From: Shouchella shacheensis
GTDB taxonomy: Bacteria > Bacillota > Bacilli > Bacillales > Bacillaceae_D
Length of the DNA stretch: 59,366 nucleotides
Direction of reading: 5' to 3'
Assembly (NCBI RefSeq): GCF_001484965.1
Contig: NZ_LLYY01000027.1
Location: 1-59,366, forward strand
Below, piece by piece: positions 53,484-59,366 of this stretch. Numbering within the stretch: position 1 is the stretch's first letter; the number at the start of each line of letters is the position of its first letter. A model generated the notes under the pieces. The model was not told where the DNA came from, ran no database searches, and worked only from the letters and a program-made list of their open reading frames with translations. Made by a program: the position numbers and the translations under genes.

Positions 53484-54401
53484 ATGAAGAGACGAATCAA
53501 AGCAATTCTGGCGACCAGTGCCCTCCTGATGATTTCAGGCTGTGCACTGCCCGGCCTTAGCGGTTCTACGACGAATACCCTTCGGATCGGGACGCTAGGA
53601 ACATCAGAATCAGAAATTCTTGGAGAAGTTCTTTCTATTATGATTGAACGAGAAACCGATTTGGATACGGAACTGATTACTCATTTAGGCTCATCGGTTG
53701 TCCAGCACCAGGCGATGATGACCGATGACCTCGACATCACATCCACTCGCTACACAGGAACAGATATGGCTGGTGCTCTCGGAATGGAGCCAGTCAAAGA
53801 CCCTGACGAAGCACTTAATATTGTCCAGCGTGATTTTCAGAGCGAGTTCGATCAAACGTGGGCCGAGACATACGGCTTTGAAAACAGCTATTCACTCGCC
53901 GTTACCGAAGAATTTGCGGAAGAAGAGGGCATCACAACGATTTCCGACCTTGAGGAGCATGCAGGTGATATGAGCTTTGGCGTCGACAACGCCTGGGTGA
54001 ATCGCGTCGGGGATGGCTATGATGGATTCGTCGAGACCTATTTTGAATTTGGCGATGTATTTCCAATGAATATCGGCCTTGTCTATCAGGCGAACGCGAG
54101 CGGTCATATGGATGCCGTCCTCGCCTATTCATCCGACGGGCGCATTCAGGAGTTCGACTTACGAGTCCTAGAAGATGACAGACAATTCTTCCCGCCGTAT
54201 GACGCCTCACCAGTGGTTCAAAATGAAGTGCTCGAGGAACACCCAGAAATCGCAGAAATTACAAAGAAACTAGAAAACACGATCACCACAGAGAAAATGC
54301 AAGAACTGAACTACCAAGCCGATGTCGACTTGCTAAACCCTGAACAAGTGGCTCGGGAATTCCTAGAGGAACATAACTACTTTGAAGAGGGGGATGAATA
54401 A
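53484..54401 (+). CDS. opuCC: Osmoprotectant-binding lipoprotein
   Basis: 305 residues: signal peptide with lipobox MISGC (Cys near 20), then an OpuAC-type binding domain (IGTLGTSESEILGEVLSIMI, SSVVQHQAMMTDDLDITSTRYTG split by strands, and SDGRIQEFDLRVLEDD). Aromatic ligands such as Tyr91 region residues are expected to bind the trimethylammonium head. Ends with TAATG overlap into opuCD. Confidence 0.92.
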   Translation: MKRRIKAILATSALLMISGCALPGLSGSTTNTLRIGTLGTSESEILGEVLSIMIERETDLDTELITHLGSSVVQHQAMMTDDLDITSTRYTGTDMAGALGMEPVKDPDEALNIVQRDFQSEFDQTWAETYGFENSYSLAVTEEFAEEEGITTISDLEEHAGDMSFGVDNAWVNRVGDGYDGFVETYFEFGDVFPMNIGLVYQANASGHMDAVLAYSSDGRIQEFDLRVLEDDRQFFPPYDASPVVQNEVLEEHPEIAEITKKLENTITTEKMQELNYQADVDLLNPEQVAREFLEEHNYFEEGDE

Positions 54402-55063
54402 TGGAGACTTTGGAGCAATTCATGACCTATGTTTCGCAAAACGGCGGCTACATTTGGATGCAGTTTTACCGACACTTCCTCATGGCTGCTTACGGCGTTT
54501 TCTTCGCCGCTATTATTTCCATCCCGCTCGGCATTTTCATTGCTAAGTACGGGAAATTAAGTGGCTGGGTTCTGGCTTTTGGCAACATCATTCAAACGAT
54601 CCCAGCCATCGGCGCGATGGCTGCCTTAATGCTTGTCATGGGTTTAGGCCCGCTCACCGTCGTTCTTACACTGTTCTTCTACTCGATCTTACCGATCACC
54701 CAGAACACGTATGTCGGCATGAAGGGCGTTGACCCTACCATCGTTGAAGCGGGCCACGCCACCGGCATGACGCGCTACCAACTTTTGCGCATGGTTGAAT
54801 TGCCTCTAGCAATTAGCGTGATCATGGCTGGCCTCAGGACAGCGCTTGTTGTCGGGATCGGTATCGCGGCTGTCGGTGCATTTGTTGGCGCCGGCGGACT
54901 TGGAGCGATTATTTTAACAGGGACAAACGCGACAGATGGAACAGCGATCATTTTGGCAGGAGCGATCCCAACCGCCGTTATGGCAATTGTTGCCGACTTA
55001 TTCATGGGCTGGGTTGAACGCAAGCTGCATCCGATTAAAAAATCGAAGCCAGCCGCAAGCTAA
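54401..55063 (+). CDS. opuCD: Osmoprotectant ABC transporter permease
   Basis: 220 residues, second permease of the OpuC complex: IVEAGHATGMTRYQLLRMVE is the cytoplasmic EAA loop, followed by LPLAISVIMAGLRTALVVGI. Its start overlaps the opuCC stop by one base, implying coupled translation. Fourteen bases precede the hydrolase gene, so that gene is probably in the same transcript. Confidence 0.92.
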   Translation: METLEQFMTYVSQNGGYIWMQFYRHFLMAAYGVFFAAIISIPLGIFIAKYGKLSGWVLAFGNIIQTIPAIGAMAALMLVMGLGPLTVVLTLFFYSILPITQNTYVGMKGVDPTIVEAGHATGMTRYQLLRMVELPLAISVIMAGLRTALVVGIGIAAVGAFVGAGGLGAIILTGTNATDGTAIILAGAIPTAVMAIVADLFMGWVERKLHPIKKSKPAAS

Positions 55064-55076
55064 GGAGGGTAGACCA

Positions 55077-56741
55077 ATGTTGAGAGAACAAATCGTTGAA
55101 CGAGACGTCGAGTGTCAGCTTTCGGATGGCACCATTCTTCGCGCAGATGTCTATAGGCCGGATACTTCCGAACGCTACCCGGTACTGATGCTCCGCCTCC
55201 CTTACAATAAGAAGACGAAGCGCTACTATGATGAATATATAAGCGTCCCGCGTTTGGTCGATGCAGGGTACGTCGTCATTTTGCAAGACGTGCGTGGTCG
55301 TTTTGCCTCAGATGGCGAGTTTTATCCCTTTGTCGATGAAGGCAAAGATGGCTATGAAGCGGTGGAATGGGCAGCGACTTTGCCCTATACCAATGGAAAA
55401 GTCGGGCTTTTCGGCATGTCCTACCACGGGTATACACAGCTGGCCGCCGCTGTCTGCGCCCCTCCTTCTCTGAAGGCCATCGCTCCCGTCATGACAATGG
55501 CTGAGCCGCATGCGGCGATGTTGTCAGAGAAAAATGGGCCGGCGGACACAGGTTCGTTTTTCACATGGACGCTAGAATCGATCCTGCCTAATCAACTGGA
55601 GCGCCGCCGTCCTGAAAAGCTTGAGCAGCTAAAAACGTATGCTGGCCAGTTAACTAAATGGCTTGCCTATGCCCCGGCAAACGAATGGCCGCCGCTTAAA
55701 GACCTGGACCCTGATTCCTTTTTCTTTGATTTCATCAATCAGGAGCTGAGTGAGGATACGATGGAGCGCATCCATGTTTTGAACCGACTGGCCGATGTTG
55801 ATATTCCCGCCCTCTTTGTCGGTGGCTGGTTTGATGCGTTGCTTGAACCAACGATCAAAGCATACCAAGCCTACGGCGGGCCGTCCTCGCTGTGGATCGG
55901 GCCGTGGACTCACTCGGAAATGACGGGGAGAGCAGGAGAGTTCTATTTTGCAGACAGCGCGACATCACTTGGGGTAGACAAGATCAAGGACCCAACCGAG
56001 CTACACATTCGCTGGTTCAATCACTGGCTCAAAGATGAGGTGCTCGGCATGGAAAAATCCGTACATGTCTATAAGATGGGGCAACGGCTCTGGGAAGCAC
56101 TGGAAACCTGGCCTCCTCAAGGTGAGATGCGAAGCTTTTATCTGCAAAGTGAAGGAAACGCGCAGTCTCGTTATGGGAATGGAAAGTTAGTGAGCGAACC
56201 TCCTACGAGAGAGGGCGGGGATGGATTTGTTCACGACCCGAAAAACCCTGTGCCCGCACATGGCGGCAACTCGCTTGTTGCGGGGCAAGAGTCTGGCATG
56301 TTTGACCAGCGCGCCATTGAAAGCCGCAGAGATGTGCTTATGTACACAAGCGAACCGCTTGAAGCACATTGTGATCTTCTTGGTCTGGTTCAAGCCGAAA
56401 TTTGGGTCTCCAGTGCTTCCTCGTTATTGGATCTGTTTGTTCGAGTGACGGACGTGTATCCCGATGGCCGGTCCTATAATGTCGTTGATGCCTATCAACG
56501 CGAAACCGTGAAGCCCGGTGTGCCATCATGCCTCTATATTACTGTGAATCATACCGCCTACCGCCTGAGGGGAGGTCACTCCATTCGCCTCGAGATTGCT
56601 GCTAGCAATGCCCCCCGCTTTGATGTGAATTTGAACAACGGGGAAACGACACGCACCTCTTCTGGTGGCGTAGCAAGTGAGCAAGTTGTTTACCATGGAG
56701 CACGGTATCCGTCGCGGGTGATTGTGCCGGTGGAAAAGTAG
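55077..56741 (+). CDS. CocE/NonD-family hydrolase (X-Pro dipeptidyl-peptidase-like)
   Basis: About 554 residues: alpha/beta hydrolase domain with GRFASDGEFYPF, nucleophile Ser in FGMSYHGYTQ near 120, an acid in VGGWFDALLEP near 250 and His in WIGPWTHSEM near 285; the C-terminal ~220 residues are the jelly-roll PepX-C domain. CocE-like enzymes cleave esters or amides. Because it is co-transcribed with opuC opposite the carnitine genes, hydrolysis of acylcarnitines or choline esters to free carnitine or choline is my inference. ATG after AAGGAGGG. Confidence 0.85.
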   Translation: MLREQIVERDVECQLSDGTILRADVYRPDTSERYPVLMLRLPYNKKTKRYYDEYISVPRLVDAGYVVILQDVRGRFASDGEFYPFVDEGKDGYEAVEWAATLPYTNGKVGLFGMSYHGYTQLAAAVCAPPSLKAIAPVMTMAEPHAAMLSEKNGPADTGSFFTWTLESILPNQLERRRPEKLEQLKTYAGQLTKWLAYAPANEWPPLKDLDPDSFFFDFINQELSEDTMERIHVLNRLADVDIPALFVGGWFDALLEPTIKAYQAYGGPSSLWIGPWTHSEMTGRAGEFYFADSATSLGVDKIKDPTELHIRWFNHWLKDEVLGMEKSVHVYKMGQRLWEALETWPPQGEMRSFYLQSEGNAQSRYGNGKLVSEPPTREGGDGFVHDPKNPVPAHGGNSLVAGQESGMFDQRAIESRRDVLMYTSEPLEAHCDLLGLVQAEIWVSSASSLLDLFVRVTDVYPDGRSYNVVDAYQRETVKPGVPSCLYITVNHTAYRLRGGHSIRLEIAASNAPRFDVNLNNGETTRTSSGGVASEQVVYHGARYPSRVIVPVEK

Positions 56742-56935
56742 GAAAGCGCGCCTGCTGAATTAATACCACGAACACTCACAGAAATGAACCTGGAATCATC
56801 AACGTGTACAATATGGGGTTCCTGGGGTGGCTAGGCTTCGGAAATAGCTGTAACCTTGAAAAAGGGCCGACATTCCATCGGGGTCAACCTAACCTATTGC
56901 GGATCATTAACAGGCACAGGTTTTCTACTCTCTCT
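56742..56935. other. Gene-free stretch after hydrolase gene
   Basis: No credible gene and no clear terminator seen between the hydrolase stop and the repeat remnant. Confidence 0.4.
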
Positions 56936-56988
56936 TGGGCTCGTCTCACTCACATCCGGGGCCTTCTCTCTCTCATTCAGGCTCTTCT
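56936..56988 (-). repeat. 21-nt tandem repeat remnant (copy E)
   Basis: Two decayed units read SLNEREK and APDVSET on the minus strand, the same 7-codon pattern as copies A-C. The IS3 remnant begins directly after it at 56989, just as the other IS copy abuts block A. Confidence 0.55.
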
Positions 56989-57385
56989 TGATGTTAGTCT
57001 AAGAAGTGGACACAGGAATATGAGAATCGGAGTATAATACCCCTAACGATTAAAAGGACGTGTCCACGATGAAAAAATACAAGACTCAAGAGTACAGAGA
57101 TTACGTTGCCAAACTAATTGTCGAAGAAGGAAGAGTCGCTCGGGAAGTTGCTTATGAACTGGAGCTCGCCTATTCGACCGTGTGTAAATGGGTAGCCGCA
57201 TACAAAAGAAAAACGAAAACGGATCCGTCTGACGAAAAATATGTCACGCCTACAGAATTGAAAAAAATGGAAGGTGCGCATAACAAAAAATTCGAGAATT
57301 AGAAGAGGAGAACGAAATCCTAAAAAAGGCCATGCGCATCTTTACGAAAAACCACGAGTAATCTACAGCTTTATGTGGTGAGAGA
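56989..57385 (+). mobile_element. Truncated IS3-family element (second copy)
   Basis: Near-identical to the element at 1-494 but in the opposite orientation. Similarity runs from the shared left end TGATGTTAGTCTAAG through orfA and stops at CTACAGCTTTAT, after which the sequence becomes a radC-like remnant. The transposase catalytic part and right end are absent, so this copy cannot move by itself. Confidence 0.85.
57060..57358 (+). pseudogene. Frameshifted IS3 OrfA
   Basis: Same protein as at 121-423, but one C is missing in the CATAACC/CATAAC stretch near 57282, which shifts the frame and ends translation at 57302 after an 80-residue peptide (from the first listed start). The remaining coiled-coil codons continue in the other frame up to the matching stop. 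Confidence 0.85.
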
Positions 57386-57537
57386 GGTAACACGCGAGTG
57401 GAGTCCTGTTACGAGTCCAGCGGATGCAGCTCAGATTGCCCGCCATTTCATAGGAGAGGCCGACAGAGAGATCTTGCTTGTCTTAGTACTCAATCCTTGC
57501 ATCTTAGATTGCCTATTCATAGGATGGATAAGGTCTT
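57368..57537 (+). pseudogene. RadC/JAB-domain gene fragment
   Basis: A continuous frame reads VVREVTREWSPVTSPADAAQ, then IARHFIGEADREILLVLVLN before losing similarity and stopping at 57535-57537. This matches the start of RadC-family JAB proteins common on plasmids and genomic islands. It has no start codon or ribosome site and lacks the metal-binding HxH...D part, so it is a remnant. Confidence 0.65.
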
Positions 57538-58122
57538 GAAGGAAGATGGAACGATATCAAACCATAAATCGATTTTATTATAGTTTTAATGAAATATAGG
57601 GTGGTGATAGGCGGGCGTTTATAAGTGACTAGTCAACAGATTTAAAGCAAGGGCCGGGACATATATGCCGCCTTCTGATAACCAGTTTGTGTATTGATAG
57701 TTATCTCCAACCTTTGCTTAATTTAAAAGCTGGAAAGGAGAGTTTTGGGTGTTTTGAAGAGCAGCCGCATTGCATGTGCTATGGTCTATATATATACATA
57801 CAAAGTTCCTCTATTCTAGGTGTGTAAACCCTCTTTACATCGTTTTTGCTTACGTTTCGTTTGAATCGTGGGTATGCACAAATCAACCCCCATGAAACAC
57901 CGTTCACCCTCCTAAATATCTTAGGAAGTCTCTCTCATTAAAATATACTTATTAATCAGTAAGTTCGTCCAAACGTTTTTCGTAATGTTTCATAGTCTAT
58001 ACTAAGCCATAAAATTGGCTCCCTAAAGGACCAGCTTTTTAGGGGAAATAGTAACATTTTGCGCGAGCAGCCCTATTATTGTTAACCAACTGGTTGACAC
58101 TAAGGAAAGGAGGAAGAAATCT
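57538..58122. other. 585-base stretch without a recognised gene
   Basis: AT-rich, with no credible coding frame. One short frame near 57754 after an AAAGGAG was considered and not accepted. The TTGACA-like TTGACAC at 58094 lies inside the leader of the YjcZ-type gene. Confidence 0.4.
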
Positions 58123-58230
58123 ATGCACTCTTATCCTAGAAAGCAAGACAACAACTTTGCACTAATTGTTGTTCTATTCATTCTATTGATCATTGTAGGT
58201 GTATCTTTTATGAAGAAAGACGACTACTAG
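58123..58230 (+). CDS. YjcZ-family sporulation peptide
   Basis: 35 residues: polar N-terminus MHSYPRKQDNN, then a single span FALIVVLFILLIIVGVSF and a charged tail KKDDY. FALIVVLFILLIIVG is the hallmark of YjcZ-type small sporulation proteins. GGAAAGGAGGAAG precedes the ATG by six bases. Lies next to spoVIF, as related genes do in B. subtilis. Confidence 0.85.
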   Translation: MHSYPRKQDNNFALIVVLFILLIIVGVSFMKKDDY

Positions 58231-58250
58231 GAATCCGATCAACCTTTTAG

Positions 58251-58299
58251 CGGCTCTTTTTCACGCCAGAAGGTCTATAGTTAAGCGTAGAAAGAGCCG
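58251..58299. other. Long imperfect hairpin after YjcZ-type gene
   Basis: CGGCTCTTT pairs with AAAGAGCCG, with ACGC/GCGT inside. No T run follows on either strand, so termination is uncertain. Confidence 0.5.
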
Positions 58300-58315
58300 G
58301 TATTCTAATACAAGG

Positions 58316-58357
58316 TCATTGGGTGCAAAACCTCTCGCGTAGTTGGGAGGTTTTTGT
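58316..58357. repeat. Duplicated hairpin element, copy 1
   Basis: GTCATTGG is followed by AAAACCTC...GAGGTTTTT. Nearly the same arrangement recurs at 59259-59300, so the sporulation cluster is flanked by two copies of one ~42-base element. Each could act as a terminator. Confidence 0.55.
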
Positions 58358-58470
58358 TATGACAAAAGTTTGTATATATAATTCGCGTTTTTTGCTTTAG
58401 ATTGTCAATTCCTTACTTCTCGCAACGAATTATGAGATAAAGATTTTGAAATGCTCCGAAGAAAACATGA

Positions 58471-58500
58471 AAAAGGCTCAGAATCAGTTCTGAGCCTTTT
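58471..58500. terminator. Terminator of spoVIF
   Basis: AAAAGGCTCAGAA pairs perfectly with TTCTGAGCCTTTT, 104 bases past the spoVIF stop. Confidence 0.75.
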
Positions 58501-58603
58501 AGCGAGAGAAAATCTCTGGGTGTGAAGCTTCTAGGAAGTCGTGAGTAATTTGCTCAAACCAAATAGATGAATCCCTAAATAGCCGTGGAAGCCTTGGTTT
58601 ACC

Positions 58604-58858
58604 CTAACTTTTTAACATATTAGCTAATGAAGCCAAATCCTTCGGTGCCTTTCCGTTCACAATTGTTTCCACGAGTCTGTCTTCCTTCTCCCGAGATACT
58701 GGACGGTTAGCTAGTCGTGCAACTTCCCTGATAATTCTTCGTACCGTTTGACGATCCTGAAAGTTTTCGTTTTTCAATGAATTAGCAAGGGCAAATAGGT
58801 CTTCTGTTTTCACGCCTTTCTGATTAATCATGTCAAATAGGTGATTGTTGTTGCTCAT
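58604..58858 (-). CDS. spoVIF: Stage VI sporulation protein F family
   Basis: 84 residues matching SpoVIF: FDMINQKGVKTEDLFALANS, then RQTVRRIIREVARLANRPVS and IVNGKAPKDLASLANML. In B. subtilis SpoVIF is needed for proper coat assembly through GerE. AAAGGAGAGAG precedes the ATG. The neighbouring YjcZ-type peptides on both sides support a sporulation locus. Confidence 0.88.
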   Translation of the reverse strand: MSNNNHLFDMINQKGVKTEDLFALANSLKNENFQDRQTVRRIIREVARLANRPVSREKEDRLVETIVNGKAPKDLASLANMLKS

Positions 58859-58949
58859 TGGCTCTCTCCTTTTTACTTAATTAGGACATGAATGGGTTTT
58901 AAGACGATCTTGAAGCGCGTAAGGTTTCCATTTACTGAACTAGACTGTA

Positions 58950-59033
58950 TCAAAATAGGTAAAGGACCACCACGCCGACGATAATCAACAAGATAAACAA
59001 CACCAAAACGAGAATAAATTCTGTTACATCCAT
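58950..59033 (-). CDS. Second YjcZ-like small membrane peptide
   Basis: 27 residues, almost entirely one span: MDVTEFILVLVLFILLIIVG plus VVVLYLF. It shares VLFILLIIVG with the peptide at 58123-58230. AAGGAAGG lies about 12 bases before the ATG, a little far. Probable short sporulation peptide, 91 bases upstream of spoVIF and in the same direction. Confidence 0.7.
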   Translation of the reverse strand: MDVTEFILVLVLFILLIIVGVVVLYLF

Positions 59034-59258
59034 TAATGGAACCGTCCTTCCTTTTGTCCTTCTTTCTATATATGCTTCATACGGTTCCTTCGTTAGAACA
59101 ATCACCTAATATGAGATGAATTCAATCTTTTGTCCAGGGGAGTAGCGTTCGTTTAAGCTAGGGGTCTCTCCACATGTCCATCAAGTTAAGGCAAATGAGA
59201 ACGCACATTTGTTATATTACAGCTTTACCTTTGACACTGGAGGATGATGTCAACAGCG
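59034..59258. other. Gene-free stretch near window end
   Basis: No gene, RNA or clear signal recognised. Confidence 0.4.
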
Positions 59259-59300
59259 TCATTGGTTGTAAAACCTCTTGCGTCGGTGAGAGGTTTTCAT
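59259..59300. repeat. Duplicated hairpin element, copy 2
   Basis: GTCATTGGTTGTAAAACCTC...AGAGGTTTT repeats the element at 58316-58357 with a few changes that preserve the stem. Confidence 0.55.
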
Positions 59301-59366
59301 CTTTTGACACGATCCGAACGAACGCGTATTGAATAACTTAAGGATAAGACCTTTCAGAATGGAACC

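Noticed and set aside
57754-57819. 21-residue frame starting TTG after AAAGGAG
   Set aside because: Spacing to the ribosome site is about 12 bases, the peptide is not recognisable and there is no supporting context.

Overview
The window looks like the chromosome of an endospore-forming member of the Bacillaceae, probably salt- or alkali-tolerant. The reasons are strong AGGAGG-type ribosome sites, GTG/TTG starts, Rho-independent hairpins after most operons, sporulation genes (a CotD-like coat protein, SpoVIF, YjcZ-type peptides), and a heavy investment in glycine betaine: choline oxidation, an OpuC-type importer, carnitine-to-betaine conversion and a BCCT carrier. The genus cannot be fixed from the sequence alone.

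Layout. 1-494 is one end of an IS3-family element; a second, broken copy lies at 56989-57385 in the opposite orientation, so the gene-rich segment lies between inverted copies. 0.9-3.8 kb: betB-gbsB. 3.9-8.9 kb: sugar/polyol-type genes (two Gfo/Idh/MocA oxidoreductases, AraC regulator, sugar isomerase, SDR). 9.1-11.9 kb: a 38-residue membrane peptide, an MFS exporter and a NYN-domain protein. 12.1-15.3 kb: a YtrA-like GntR-ABC operon. 15.4-19.5 kb: chemoreceptor-SDR-sodium symporter operon. 20-22.4 kb: kdgR-kdgK-kdgA. 22.5-30.4 kb: a degenerate trypsin-like protein, MBL hydrolase, esterase, YwbE, BCCT carrier, DJ-1/PfpI protein and an unknown protein. 30.7-34.6 kb: LacI regulator and galKT. 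34.7-39.1 kb: HAD phosphatase, an AimR-like receptor with its own secreted propeptide, oxidoreductase, low-molecular-weight phosphatase, CotD-like protein. 39.2-44.5 kb: manA, pxpBCA (5-oxoprolinase), MazG-like and HD proteins. 44.6-48.3 kb: a TAXI-TRAP transporter. 48.5-56.7 kb: carnitine degradation genes diverging from opuC plus a CocE-type hydrolase. 57-59.3 kb: IS and radC remnants and a small sporulation cluster.

The most notable system is at 35796-37052: a 369-residue tetratricopeptide-type protein that I recognise as AimR (arbitrium receptor) family, followed after 12 bases by a 44-residue secreted propeptide ending in HPNHGL and then by a terminator. No phage or conjugation genes surround it, so it appears to be a chromosomal two-gene peptide-signalling module. 

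Two functional groups cooperate. First, betB-gbsB, the cdhABC-like genes, OpuC and the CocE-type hydrolase together would turn choline, carnitine and possibly acylcarnitines into glycine betaine under GbsR-type control. Second, several sugar-acid and sugar modules (kdg, gal, Gfo/AraC) sit as independent catabolic islands. Between them lie dispersed 21-nucleotide tandem repeats, long inverted repeats and a cluster of DnaA boxes that ordinary gene annotation would miss.
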